A stretch of 64,000 bases of DNA from Kordiimonas sediminis (GCF_014656395.1 NZ_BNCI01000002.1:248001-312000); one strand, 5' to 3'. Positions 27,783-36,718 are shown, counted from the stretch's first letter. Notes: generated from the letters alone by a model not told the origin. Numbers and translations are program-made.

Positions 27783-28679
27783 ATGTCTGACGCCGTTACT
27801 ATTGATGCACCTGCCAAGATAAACCTGTTTCTCCATATTACCGGGCGCAGGTCAAACGGGTACCATGATCTGGAAAGCCTGTTTGTTTTCACCCATGCCG
27901 GGGACGGTATCACCTGCGAACTGGCAGATACGTTCAGTCTGGCTATCACTGGGCCTTTCGCCCCTGATCTTGAAGGAACTGACCTTGAGGGAACGGCCCC
28001 GGAGGATAACCTCTGTCTGAAAGCGGCGCGGCTTTTGGCGTCGAGGGTTTCAGTAAGCGGGCAGGGCGTACGCATTACGCTGGATAAAAAGCTGCCGATT
28101 GCGGCTGGCATCGGTGGTGGGTCATCAGATGCGGCTGCCACGCTGCTTGCGCTCAATAGTCTTTGGAATTGCGGTCTCTCCCATGATGAACTGGCGGCCA
28201 TGTCACTGGAACTTGGGGCCGATGTACCGGCATGTCTTTATCAGCAGGCCCTGTGGGTTAAAGGGATCGGTGAAGACGTTTCACCTGTTACGCACTCTCT
28301 GCCGCCCTATATCCTGTTGGTGAACCCGGGTGTTAAGGTTGAAACACCCAGCGTTTTTAAACGGTTTCAAACGCTGGAGGAACCTTTCGTCGCTGACATC
28401 AGCCCTGACCAGCGGAGTGATATTCTGCATGATACGGAGCATTTGTTCAGGGAGACGGTAAATAGCCTGCAAGCGCCTGCGGTGTCTCTTTGTCCTGTAA
28501 TTCAGGATGTTGTTGCTGCCTTGTCGGAGACAGCGGGGTGTCTGGGGGCGCGGATGTCTGGTTCCGGGGCAACATGCTTCGCCTTATATGAGGATGAAAC
28601 GGCGCTTGCGTGCGCCGAGAAGGATATGAAAACCAAGCATCCAAATTGGTGGGTGTATGCTGACCGTTTGCGCAATTAG
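27783..28679 (+). CDS. ispE: 4-diphosphocytidyl-2-C-methyl-D-erythritol kinase IspE
   Basis: GHMP kinase of the MEP isoprenoid pathway; phosphorylates the 2-hydroxyl of CDP-methylerythritol. About 298 aa. APAKINLFLHITGRRSNGYHDLESLF is the family opening (about 9-33), the GHMP ATP loop is LPIAAGIGGGSSDAAATL, and the C-terminal glycine loop is GARMSGSGATCFAL. ATG 27783 is preferred because it matches family length; ATG 27762 would overlap the TPR gene and add seven residues. It converges with the epimerase gene (20-base gap, no terminator seen). Confidence 0.92.
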   Translation: MSDAVTIDAPAKINLFLHITGRRSNGYHDLESLFVFTHAGDGITCELADTFSLAITGPFAPDLEGTDLEGTAPEDNLCLKAARLLASRVSVSGQGVRITLDKKLPIAAGIGGGSSDAAATLLALNSLWNCGLSHDELAAMSLELGADVPACLYQQALWVKGIGEDVSPVTHSLPPYILLVNPGVKVETPSVFKRFQTLEEPFVADISPDQRSDILHDTEHLFRETVNSLQAPAVSLCPVIQDVVAALSETAGCLGARMSGSGATCFALYEDETALACAEKDMKTKHPNWWVYADRLRN

Positions 28680-28699
28680 TTTCTAATTTGCGCCCAAGT

Positions 28700-29674
28700 C
28701 TAGGAATAGTAAGAACGGTACCACTCGGTAAAATGTTGCAGTCCTGTCGTGAGCGGTGTTGATGGGCTGAAACCGAAATCCCGTTGAAGCGCGGTAATAT
28801 CAGCAAATGTTTCTTTGACATCTCCTGCCTGCATTGGCTTGAACTGCTTTATCGCTTTTTTGCCCAAAAGTTCTTCAAGAATTTCAATCATTGTCATCAA
28901 CCGTTCCGGGCGGTTATTGCCAATGTTATACAGCCTGTGTGGAGGCGCCTCTGCGTTTGTTTCAGGCGGCGTGTCGAGGACACTCAGAAGACCTGTAACG
29001 ACGTCATCGATATAGGTGAAATCCCGGCCCATGTCGCCGTTGTTGAATATGGTAATCGGGTTGTCTTCCAAAATGGCCTTGGTAAATAGGAAATATGCCA
29101 TATCAGGCCGTCCCCATGGGCCGTAGACAGTAAAAAAACGTAAGCCCGTCTGTGGTAAGCCGTACAAATGGGCATAGGACTGGCTTAATAGCTCATCAGC
29201 GCGTTTTGTAGCAGCATAGAGCGATACAGGGTTGTTCACCGTATCCTGCTCTGAAAAGGGCAGTTTACTATTGCCGCCGTAAACGCTGGAACTGCTGGCA
29301 TAGACCAGATGGTCAAGTGAGTCTGTATGGCGGGCAAGTTCAAGAATGTTTACATGGCCAACCAGATTGCTGGCGACATAGGCATCTGGATTGTCGATTG
29401 AATAGCGAACCCCAGCCTGGGCCCCAAGGTGCACGATCTGCGTAATTTTGTGTTTGGCAGCAACTTCAAAGAGGGCGTCTTTGTCAGCAAAATCAACGTG
29501 GTGAAAGTTGAAACCTGAGAGTGGTTGGAGCTGCGATAGGCGGGCTTTTTTCAGTATGGGGTCATAATAGTCATTCAGATTATCAATGCCGATGACGGTG
29601 TTTCCCCGGCGGCACAACGACTGTGCCACATATGAACCGATAAACCCGGCTGCGCCTGTTACTAAAACCGTCAT
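28700..29674 (-). CDS. NAD-dependent epimerase, probably UDP-glucuronate 4-epimerase
   Basis: Extended SDR of 324 aa. VLVTGAAGFIGSYVAQSL binds NAD, IDNLNDYYDPILKKARL is the usual UDP-glucuronate 4-epimerase opening, and the catalytic Ser/Tyr-x3-Lys are in YASSSSVYGG and SLYAATKRADE. TGLRFFTVYGPWGRPDMAYFLF is the other family hallmark. It would supply UDP-galacturonate for surface polysaccharide. GGGG lies 7 bases before the ATG. No glycosyltransferase genes are adjacent in this window. Confidence 0.85.
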   Translation of the reverse strand: MTVLVTGAAGFIGSYVAQSLCRRGNTVIGIDNLNDYYDPILKKARLSQLQPLSGFNFHHVDFADKDALFEVAAKHKITQIVHLGAQAGVRYSIDNPDAYVASNLVGHVNILELARHTDSLDHLVYASSSSVYGGNSKLPFSEQDTVNNPVSLYAATKRADELLSQSYAHLYGLPQTGLRFFTVYGPWGRPDMAYFLFTKAILEDNPITIFNNGDMGRDFTYIDDVVTGLLSVLDTPPETNAEAPPHRLYNIGNNRPERLMTMIEILEELLGKKAIKQFKPMQAGDVKETFADITALQRDFGFSPSTPLTTGLQHFTEWYRSYYS

Positions 29675-29833
29675 ATCTGTGCCCCATCTTTGTAGATAGC
29701 TTACGAAAATTTAAAATGAAAACAAGACGTTAATTGTTGAAAGCTTTGGGTGAAAAACAAAAGATAAAAAAAATACAGAAAGGTCTTTACTCTTACCGGC
29801 AGTTTGGGTACAAACCGCCCACATCAAATCTGA

Positions 29834-29908
29834 TGGGGCGTCGCCAAGTGGTAAGGCACCGGTTTTTGGTATCGGCATTCGCAGGTTCGAATCCTGCCGC
29901 CCCAGCCA
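29834..29908 (+). tRNA. tRNA-Gln (anticodon TTG)
   Basis: Complete cloverleaf: acceptor TGGGGCG (29834-29840) with CGCCCCA (29898-29904), D arm with GCC/GGC, anticodon stem CCGGT/ATCGG with loop TTTTGGT giving anticodon TTG, and T arm GCAGG-TTCGAAT-CCTGC. The discriminator is G and CCA is encoded (29906-29908). Confidence 0.97.
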
Positions 29909-30281
29909 TCCTTTTTAGATAACTCAATCAATATGTTAGTGTGTGTAGTATCGGCTCTTTAGTTGTTCCGATAACTCCTGCGCCTTCCGTATCTGATATT
30001 AAGGGTATCTGGTATCTTCACCTAAGCGAGTTCCCTGCGGGGCTATAATAGTTCAAGGGTTTACTTCTTGCCACGCCATACCAGCTTTAGTTCGTTATTT
30101 GGGCCCCTTAATCTGACTTTGCTCTGTCTTGCGGGCAATAGGATTGCTGGAGGCTGTTTCAAAGTGGGACAGATGCCCTCAAATGGTTAATGAATTGTTA
30201 ACAATAGTTGACACTTTGTCCAACTGATAGTAGGGGTAAATTATCTAAAGGGCTGTTTGCAAGATTGTATCTGGGGGAATT
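29909..30281. other. Gene-free interval between tRNA-Gln and the PEP-CTERM gene
   Basis: No coding region, tRNA or terminator stands out. A TATAAT at 30044-30049 has no fitting -35. Near the 3' end lie a perfect palindrome ATTGTTAACAAT (30194-30205) and TTGACA (30208-30213), possibly the control region of the PEP-CTERM gene. Confidence 0.4.
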
Positions 30282-30800
30282 ATGAAGTGTCTTATTTTAA
30301 GTGTTTTCCTGTTTGTGGGGGTCTCGTTCGCGTCAAGTGCCTCAACAACGACATTCGTTTTTTATAATGATCAGCATGCTGATTTTGATTTCACCTATGA
30401 AACAATCATTTTTGGCGGTCTCAGCTTTAGTGGGGATTATTTTGATCCCGGCGAAATTCTTGAAGTTGTGATTGGCTCCGCGCCAGGGGTGGGAGATATC
30501 GCGGACTTTGAGATAGAAAACGATAACCCTTATGTCCTTGGTGGTTTTTCCACGTCTAGTGGCTTTGGCGGGGAGTTGATGACCGGCGATGATGTTATTT
30601 TCGCTCAGGTCTCTTTCTTGTCGGGCAGTGCCAATGTAACAGCGATGGGGTTGGCGTTTGATGATGGTGAACGGTACTATAGCTTTTCAGGGAACATTGT
30701 GTCAGGCGTGCCAGAGCCGTCTACCTGGCTTATGATGATTATGGGTTTTGGGGTTGTTGGGGTTGCTGTGCGTCGCCGTCGGCAACTGCGGGTCGCTTAA
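30282..30800 (+). CDS. PEP-CTERM sorting-signal exported protein
   Basis: A 172-aa secreted protein. It has a signal peptide (about 1-20, ending FASSAS), a beta-rich acidic middle and a C-terminal sorting tag: PEP at 144-146 in VPEPSTWLMMIMGFG, a hydrophobic helix, then RRRR. This is the PEPxxW-MM variant seen in alphaproteobacteria, which is cut by an exosortase and is often linked to polysaccharide export. No exosortase or EPS gene is nearby. The middle domain gives no functional clue. Strong GGGGG ribosome binding site before the ATG and a good terminator after it suggest a single-gene unit. Confidence 0.85.
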   Translation: MKCLILSVFLFVGVSFASSASTTTFVFYNDQHADFDFTYETIIFGGLSFSGDYFDPGEILEVVIGSAPGVGDIADFEIENDNPYVLGGFSTSSGFGGELMTGDDVIFAQVSFLSGSANVTAMGLAFDDGERYYSFSGNIVSGVPEPSTWLMMIMGFGVVGVAVRRRRQLRVA

Positions 30801-30834
30801 CGCGGATTATAAAACTTGCCGAGAATTCAGTGAA

Positions 30835-30870
30835 ACGGGCCCATCGTGGTCCGTTTTTTCTTTTTTTTTC
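30835..30870 (+). terminator. Terminator after the PEP-CTERM gene
   Basis: ACGGGCC (30835-30841) pairs with GGTCCGT (30848-30854, one G-T pair), followed by a long T-rich tract. Confidence 0.8.
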
Positions 30871-31030
30871 TTTCCCAGTCGATAAGTATAACGTTTTAAA
30901 AAAACAGAACTATTTCTGTAATATTTAATGGTTTCTTTGATTGCCCTCTAATATATACCCTTCTGTTGTCTTGAAATTCAGTGCATTCTGTGACAATAGT
31001 TTCGCCGCTGTACGTTCGGGGCAATGGCAA

Positions 31031-31786
31031 GTGGGAAGAGTTTTGCAAGTAAGATTCTTGTATCTGGTTCATTATATAGTCGCGGCTGTATTTGCTGCGT
31101 CATTCACTGCGGCTGCAAGTTCCAAAGACACTTGTAAGGTTGCTCGAATTGGCGTGTTTCCAAGTTGGCCTCCTCATTATGTTCACACTAAGTCGAGCTT
31201 TGAAGGCCCCCTTGTAGATTATGTCTCGCAAATGCTGCAGTCTCTCGATATCGAGGCACAAGCCTTGCCCGTTAAGCCAGCTGGTCGTCTTTTGCGGGAT
31301 ATGGAAAACGGGGATGTGGATATTATTCTGGCTGGTCTTTATTCCAAAGAACGCGCACAGATGTATCATCTTAGCGGGCCTTTGTTTTCAAATACTTATG
31401 GTTTGATTTACAGGAAGGACCTGGGATTAGTGCCTTTGTCAGAAGCGAGTATTCTGACATTTGTATTATACCGGGACCGTCCGGTTATGGAGAAAATCAA
31501 AGCCAAAGGCCCTACAATTATTGAGATTGAAACCTTAAAGCAGGCGGCACAGTTGCTAGAAGACAGGCGGGCTGATTATATCTATAGCAATCTTGAGAAT
31601 ATGGAGATGGATTACGTAAATTTAGGTAATCCCCCGGGGCAGCTTGGTGTGCATCCAGAGTTTATAACAAAGAACAGCGCCCATATGACAATCAACAGAA
31701 AATGGGCCTGTGCTGATAAAATCCCTGAGATTGACGCTTACTTCGACCGTACGCCTTACGTAAATCCTGCTTTGGTACGTCAGTAG
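31031..31786 (+). CDS. Periplasmic solute-binding protein, family 3 type
   Basis: A predicted exported protein with a hydrophobic leader (IVAAVFAASFTAAAS). It is followed by a family 3 binding fold: VARIGVFPSWPPHYVH, FEGPLVDYVSQMLQSLDIEAQALPVKP (location only, about 60-85), ENGDVDIILAGLYSKER and FSNTYGLIYRKD. Such proteins bind amino acids or similar solutes, and orphan copies often act as sensors. No ABC permease or ATPase is adjacent. The start is uncertain: GTG 31031 has GGGG 9 bases upstream, TTG 31043 is another choice, and TTG 30941 would add 30 residues of poor quality. Confidence 0.7.
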   Translation: MGRVLQVRFLYLVHYIVAAVFAASFTAAASSKDTCKVARIGVFPSWPPHYVHTKSSFEGPLVDYVSQMLQSLDIEAQALPVKPAGRLLRDMENGDVDIILAGLYSKERAQMYHLSGPLFSNTYGLIYRKDLGLVPLSEASILTFVLYRDRPVMEKIKAKGPTIIEIETLKQAAQLLEDRRADYIYSNLENMEMDYVNLGNPPGQLGVHPEFITKNSAHMTINRKWACADKIPEIDAYFDRTPYVNPALVRQ

Positions 31787-31818
31787 TCCCGCAAAACCAG
31801 ACCATTAGATCCAAGTGA

Positions 31819-32130
31819 AAAGAGGACAGACTGCGATCCCTGAGGGACCGCTGGGCACATGCGCTTGGTGATCATGCCGGTATCCAGATTATGACACCTT
31901 TGGAGGATGCCCGCTGTTATGGAGGGATCACAAGCTTCAGATTGTCAGGAAAAAACAGTATTGAGGAAAATAAGGCGCTGGCAGAAAAACTGATTATGGA
32001 TCATAATATTTTCACCGTGCACCGGGTTGGCTTAAACAGTGGTTCCTGTATCCGGGTCACGCCAAATGTCTATAATTCCACGGATGACATTGACGCCTTT
32101 ATCCATGCGATCAAAGCCATCGCCGGATAG
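31819..32130 (+). pseudogene. Truncated class V aminotransferase (isopenicillin-N epimerase-like), C-terminal remnant
   Basis: About 103 codons are open from a TGA at 31816, with the first ATG at 31891. The sequence reads like the C-terminal domain of class V PLP enzymes: DRWAHALGDHAGIQIMTP, GGITSFRLSGKNS, AEKLIMDHNIFTVHRVG and SCIRVTPNVYNSTDDIDAFI. The N-terminal two thirds, including the PLP lysine, is missing; upstream DNA encodes the unrelated binding protein. This looks like a deletion remnant. The resemblance is to isopenicillin-N epimerase-type enzymes, not to kynureninase. Confidence 0.65.
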
Positions 32131-32166
32131 GGCAGGCTTTATGCAGATGGGCCAGCGCAGCGGCCC

Positions 32167-32805
32167 TTAAATATCACGAAGGACGGCGCGGACAGGACTT
32201 GCATCCGCGCCTTCTATTTTTAGGGGGAGTGCGATCAATTCATATGCCCCGGGTGTCACACCGTCCAAAACCAGCCCTTCAAGGATTGCCATGTTGTTGC
32301 GTGCAACGGCCATATGCGCATCCATAGTTTTGGATGTTTCTGGGTCCAGGGACGGTGTATCTGTACCAATCAGTTTAACCCCTTTCTCCGCGAGCAGTTC
32401 AATGGCATCACTTTCAATTGCGGGGAAGCCCGTTGGCCAGATTTCAACAGTGTTACGGTCAAAAAGCTTTATCAGCACGCGTTCAGGCACTGCCGCCGGT
32501 AATAACTGTGCCAAGGTGCTACGTGTCAGAGATGCGCCGCTAGACACCGATGAGGAGGCATCAACAAGGATGGCTGCACCTATGTAGGGTGAAAGGCTGC
32601 TGGTAGCGCTATCAGCCCCGTTTTCAGTGTAATGCAGCGGAGCATCTGCATGGGTTCCTGTGTGGGTGGACAGGGTCAGTTTTGATACATTCACCGGACA
32701 TTCTGGCCCTATACCCCATGTGGTTTCCAGGGCGAAAGGAGTGTCGCCGGGCCAGACCGGAATACCACCACGTATGGTTTGGCTAATATCGTAAATCTTT
32801 GTCAT
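32167..32805 (-). CDS. kynB: Kynurenine formamidase KynB (cyclase family)
   Basis: Metal-dependent hydrolase that converts N-formylkynurenine to kynurenine and formate, the second step of tryptophan breakdown. The 212-aa protein starts IYDISQTIRGGIPVWPGDTPF and has the metal motif His48-Thr-Gly-Thr-His52-Ala-Asp54 with His58 (HTGTHADAPLH). LIGTDTPSLDPETSKTM is also typical of KynB. It follows kynA by about 50 bases on the same strand. Kynureninase is not found beside it. Confidence 0.9.
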   Translation of the reverse strand: MTKIYDISQTIRGGIPVWPGDTPFALETTWGIGPECPVNVSKLTLSTHTGTHADAPLHYTENGADSATSSLSPYIGAAILVDASSSVSSGASLTRSTLAQLLPAAVPERVLIKLFDRNTVEIWPTGFPAIESDAIELLAEKGVKLIGTDTPSLDPETSKTMDAHMAVARNNMAILEGLVLDGVTPGAYELIALPLKIEGADASPVRAVLRDI

Positions 32806-32857
32806 TGCCTGTGCCCTTCACCGTGATGGTATGCTTGTTCCAAAATTGGATGGTTGA

Positions 32858-33706
32858 CTAAAGTTTCGTTCTGGCGGTCCAAAGTTCCGGGAAGAAACGA
32901 AGATCAAGTGCTTTGACAAGGTAGCTGACACCGCCGGTGCCGCCAGTACCCCGTTTATAGCCAATAATCCTTTCCACAGTTTTCATATGGGCAAAGCGCC
33001 ACTGGTGGAAATGATGTTCTAAATCAACCAGTTTTTCGGCCAGTTCATACAGGTCCCAGTATTTTTCAGTATTTTGATAAACTTCCAGCCAGGCATTTTC
33101 TACGGCGTCGCTTGCTGCATATGGTTCGCGCCACTGACGGTTTGTGCAGCTTTCAGGCAGATCAAACCCGCGTTTTGCAAGTAGCTGGATACAGAGGTCA
33201 TAAAAACTGGGACTGTCCAGCACATCCTGCAAGTGCTGATAAACGGCTGGGTTTTCCTTGTGGGCTTCGGCCATTTTGGCATTCTTGTTACCAAGGCGGT
33301 ATTCCACTTCGCGGTACTGAAAAGACTGGAAGCCAGAGCTTTGACCAAGACTATCCCGGAATTTGGCATAATCCGCCGGTGTCATAGTTGATAATATTTC
33401 CCAGCTTTGTTGCAGATTTGCCTGAATTTTTGACACACGTGACAGCATCTTGGACACAGGGCCCAAATCGTCTGCGATCAAATGCTGCATCGCGCCGCCA
33501 ATTTCATGCAGACAAGCCCTTAGCCACAGCTCAGTAGCCTGATGAATAACAATGAACAGCATTTCATCATGCTCGCCTGAGACGGGCTTCTGGCATTGCA
33601 GGAGAGGTTCCAGCTGGAGATAGCTGCCGTAGCTCAGGTCCTGATTCCAGTGAATCTTCTCGCCTGACAAATCAACCGAGGTTGATGGTGCTGTTTTATC
33701 ACTCAT
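32858..33706 (-). CDS. kynA: Tryptophan 2,3-dioxygenase KynA
   Basis: Heme enzyme that opens the indole ring of tryptophan to N-formylkynurenine. About 282 aa from ATG 33706, which has GGGAG 8 bases upstream; an upstream in-frame ATG would add 32 residues unlike the family. Diagnostic stretches are SYGSYLQLEPLL, HDEMLFIVIHQATELWLR, SSGFQSFQYREVEYRLGNKN and HHFHQWRFAHMKTVERIIG, with GTGGTGGVSYL near the C-terminus. kynB lies downstream. Confidence 0.95.
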   Translation of the reverse strand: MSDKTAPSTSVDLSGEKIHWNQDLSYGSYLQLEPLLQCQKPVSGEHDEMLFIVIHQATELWLRACLHEIGGAMQHLIADDLGPVSKMLSRVSKIQANLQQSWEILSTMTPADYAKFRDSLGQSSGFQSFQYREVEYRLGNKNAKMAEAHKENPAVYQHLQDVLDSPSFYDLCIQLLAKRGFDLPESCTNRQWREPYAASDAVENAWLEVYQNTEKYWDLYELAEKLVDLEHHFHQWRFAHMKTVERIIGYKRGTGGTGGVSYLVKALDLRFFPELWTARTKL

Positions 33707-33817
33707 TCTATTACTCCCTGAAAAAAGATTGTTTCTCATGATACTAATCGGCCTGTCAATGGTCTTGCGGAATCCAAAACATCTCAGTAGGGTGCGAGGC
33801 AATTAAAGGAGATATAT

Positions 33818-34471
33818 ATGCTCAAAGCACAGATTGTTCCGGTTACTGCTCTTGCACAGAATTGCAGCATCGTTTGGTGTGATGAAACAATGGAAGGCGT
33901 TCTGGTTGATCCCGGCGGCGATATTGGCCTGATCCTTGAGAAAGTGGAAAGCCTGGGTGTGAAGCTAGTGAAGCTTATTCTGACACATGGTCATTTGGAC
34001 CATGCGGGCGGCGCGGCAGAGCTTAAAGATAAACTGGGGCTGGAAATCTGGGGTCCGCATAAGGATGATAAATTCTGGCTCGATCAGATAGAGACCAGCG
34101 CGGCACAGTATGGTGTTCAGGGTGCGCGTAACTGTACGCCGGATAAGTGGCTTGATGACGGCGATACAATCTCTTTTGGTAATGTAACACTAGAGACCAT
34201 TCATTGTCCGGGTCATACACCGGGTCATGTCGTGTTTTACGAAGGTAAAATGGATGTTGCTTTCGTTGGAGACGTGATTTTTAAAGGGTCGATTGGCCGC
34301 ACGGACTTTCCGAAAGGAAACATGGACGATCTGATTGCGTCGATCACACAAAAGTTATGGCCGCTGGGTCGTAAAACTACTTTTGTGCCGGGTCACGGCC
34401 CATTGTCCACGTTTGGACAGGAGCGCGTCAGCAATCCATTCGTAGCGGATCAGGTGCTTGCTGGAAAATAA
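33818..34471 (+). CDS. Metallo-beta-lactamase-fold hydrolase (glyoxalase II-like)
   Basis: A 217-aa single-domain MBL protein. The metal motif is THGHLDHAGG (His57, His59, Asp61, His62), followed by HCPGHTPGHVVF, FVGDVIFKGSIGRTDFPKG and FVPGHGPLSTFGQER. This pattern matches YcbL/GloC-type hydrolases that cleave lactoylglutathione or other thioesters, though substrate assignment is inferred. AAAGGAG precedes the ATG. It is divergent from kynA. Confidence 0.85.
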   Translation: MLKAQIVPVTALAQNCSIVWCDETMEGVLVDPGGDIGLILEKVESLGVKLVKLILTHGHLDHAGGAAELKDKLGLEIWGPHKDDKFWLDQIETSAAQYGVQGARNCTPDKWLDDGDTISFGNVTLETIHCPGHTPGHVVFYEGKMDVAFVGDVIFKGSIGRTDFPKGNMDDLIASITQKLWPLGRKTTFVPGHGPLSTFGQERVSNPFVADQVLAGK

Positions 34472-34579
34472 ACGCTTGTATTAGACTTTTTTCACGGCAA
34501 CATAGGATCAGTGAAATCATCCTGTGTGATGGGAAGCTGGGGGCTGGCTGTTCGGGATATACGAACGCCGGTATGCTAA

Positions 34580-35974
34580 ATGAAAAAAGTTTGGGAAGAT
34601 CTGCTGGCAACTGTACGGAATGTTAATCCTGCAAAGCGGGATCAATATCGTAAGTTGAAAGAAAAGGTAACCAGCCCGGATTATAATGCCGGTGACAGCT
34701 GTATGAATTGTGGTACAGAGCTGTCCGGACCGTTCTGCCATGTATGTGGCCAGCGAGATAATGACCTGCGACGTCCATTATGGACCTTTGTGCGGGACAT
34801 GTTGGATGATCTCTTGTCAACCGACAGCCGCGTTTTGAAGTCAATCTTGATGCTGATCCTTGTGCCTGGGGGGCTTACACGGTCCTTCATGATGGGACGA
34901 CGTGCCAGATATGTGCCGCCCCTTCGCTTGTATCTGGTAATATCGGTGACGTTCTTTCTGGCACTCTCTATTCTTCAGATCGCCATTATTGATATCAACG
35001 TAGCCTACAATGAAGAAAAAGCCGCGGCATTGGCTGCGGAAACTTCTGAACCGGACCAAAAGGCAGAGGAGGGGTCTTCCCCTCCGCCTGAGAGTGAAAT
35101 GCCGCCTACATCGTCTGACGAACAGGCGGAAGGTCAGCCTGATCCAGCGGTAGGCTCGGCGACAGCAATGCAACAAGATCCCAAAACGGCTGTTGAGGCA
35201 GAGGCCACGGACAGGGAGCAGCGCAGCAAGCCAGACACGCGGGACCCGAAGGAAGTCATCGAAGAAGCGCAGCGATTATCCCGTGAAGCCTTGTTAGAGG
35301 TCAACAACACAGGCGGCATAAGCCCTGAGATGGAAGAGCGTCTGAAGCGTATTAGGGGCGCAGAAGATATTCCCGGAGTGTCCCCGGAGGATTTCAGCAA
35401 CAGTGAGAAGCTTGATTTGCAACTGGGTACTTTTCCGTACGATATTGACGTTGGCATGTTCGTTCCCATTACGGATGAACCCAGGGAAGGACTACGGCAG
35501 GAAGATATTGACCAGATTATCGAAGGGTCTGATCAGACAGAAACGGTAAAGAAACTGACCGCAGGCTTTTCAAAGGGGCTTCAGGACCCCGCAGCATTCA
35601 ATGATATGTTTAACGATTGGTTGCCGCGTGCGCTGTTCGTTCTCATGCCTGTATTTGCCTTAATTTTGAGAGTGTTTCATTGGGGCGCTGAACGTAATTA
35701 TGTCAACCAACTGGTCTTTTCGCTGCATTTTCACAGCTTCCTCTTCATCCTGTTGATGGCAATGATGTATCTGTTGCCAAAAGTTGGCGGCCAGAAGGGG
35801 TTTGACATTTTTTGGATAGTAACGTCGCTATATCTGATTATCGCGCTGAAAATTGGCCAAAACCAGGGGTTCATACGCGCGTTCATCAAGGCAGGATTTG
35901 TCTATATGTCCTATCTGATTCTAATGGGTATGACATTAATGTTTGTCGTTTATCAGGGGCTGCAGGAGCTATAG
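34580..35974 (+). CDS. DUF3667 membrane protein with zinc ribbon
   Basis: A 464-aa protein. Near the N-terminus it has a zinc ribbon (CMNCGTELSGPFCHVCGQ, about 41-58), then a DUF3667-like segment (FVRDMLDDLLSTDSRVLKSIL and PPLRLYLVISVTFFL). A first transmembrane helix (about 115-137) is followed by a long acidic insertion (about 145-330) rich in Glu, Pro and Ser, and the C-terminal part has three or four more helices. Function is unknown. No clear ribosome binding site precedes ATG 34580, so the start is tentative. Confidence 0.75.
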   Translation: MKKVWEDLLATVRNVNPAKRDQYRKLKEKVTSPDYNAGDSCMNCGTELSGPFCHVCGQRDNDLRRPLWTFVRDMLDDLLSTDSRVLKSILMLILVPGGLTRSFMMGRRARYVPPLRLYLVISVTFFLALSILQIAIIDINVAYNEEKAAALAAETSEPDQKAEEGSSPPPESEMPPTSSDEQAEGQPDPAVGSATAMQQDPKTAVEAEATDREQRSKPDTRDPKEVIEEAQRLSREALLEVNNTGGISPEMEERLKRIRGAEDIPGVSPEDFSNSEKLDLQLGTFPYDIDVGMFVPITDEPREGLRQEDIDQIIEGSDQTETVKKLTAGFSKGLQDPAAFNDMFNDWLPRALFVLMPVFALILRVFHWGAERNYVNQLVFSLHFHSFLFILLMAMMYLLPKVGGQKGFDIFWIVTSLYLIIALKIGQNQGFIRAFIKAGFVYMSYLILMGMTLMFVVYQGLQEL

Positions 35975-36066
35975 GCCGCACTGGGGTAAATGCAGTTATA
36001 GCCCCTGCTTTTCCCCGCACCCCAGATGGGGTCGAGAAACGCACTTCGAAATGCAGTGTGGGTGTT

Positions 36067-36672
36067 TTATGCGGCATCCCGAAGTGAAGTAGCTTTTTCA
36101 ACTGCTTTTGCTTCAGCATTCTCTAGTGACTTTTCGTCCATTGCCATGGCATCGGCTGCGATAATTTCAACATCCGTGATCCCGATAAAGCCAAGCACAT
36201 GCTTCATATACGGTGTTGCAAAATCAATGTCTGAACCCACACCTGTGCCGCCAGAAGCAACAAGCAGATATGCTTTCTTGCCTTTTACCAGTCCTTCTGG
36301 ACCATCTTCACTATACCGGAAGGTTTTCCGTGCGCGAGCAATCATATCAACCCAGTTTTTCAGTGCTGCCGGAATGGCAAAATTATAGATAGGTACACCA
36401 ATCACCAAAAGGTCGGCTGCGAAGACTTCATCAATCAAAGTATCGGAAAGTGCCAAAGCCTCTTTTTGAGCCTCTGATCTATCTTCCTCAGCTGTGAAGT
36501 TGGCGCTTACCCAGTCACCTGTCAGGCCGTCAATGCCTACATTAACATCACGGTTTACAATAGATTGGGGGTTAAGAGAGTTGATGAAACGATCCAGCAG
36601 CTTGCGAGTGTTGGATGCATCACCGGAAATGCTGCTGTCTACACGTAAAACATTTATGGAGCTTTTTGTCAT
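36067..36672 (-). CDS. azoR: FMN-dependent NADH-azoreductase AzoR
   Basis: Flavodoxin-fold quinone/azo reductase, 201 aa. NVLRVDSSISGDASNTRKLL binds the FMN phosphate, VIGVPIYNFAIPAALKNWVDMIARARKTF (location about 88-115) is the central signature, and YLLVASGGTGVG is the second FMN loop. Its usual role is two-electron reduction of quinones and electrophile defence. The upstream region carries an inverted repeat that could be an operator. Confidence 0.92.
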   Translation of the reverse strand: MTKSSINVLRVDSSISGDASNTRKLLDRFINSLNPQSIVNRDVNVGIDGLTGDWVSANFTAEEDRSEAQKEALALSDTLIDEVFAADLLVIGVPIYNFAIPAALKNWVDMIARARKTFRYSEDGPEGLVKGKKAYLLVASGGTGVGSDIDFATPYMKHVLGFIGITDVEIIAADAMAMDEKSLENAEAKAVEKATSLRDAA

Positions 36673-36718
36673 TGTTTATCCCTCGACATGTTCGGTTGTT
36701 ACAGTGAGAGATAATAAG

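Noticed and set aside
29734-29922. 62-residue open frame upstream of and across the tRNA
   Set aside because: It contains the tRNA-Gln gene and has no coding features.
30855-30870. T-rich tract as a slippage or phase-variation site
   Set aside because: It is explained as the tail of the terminator at 30835 and is outside any gene.
31819-32130. Remnant of kynU, since kynA and kynB are next to it
   Set aside because: The C-terminal pattern matches isopenicillin-N epimerase-type aminotransferases, and it lies on the opposite strand from kynA-kynB.
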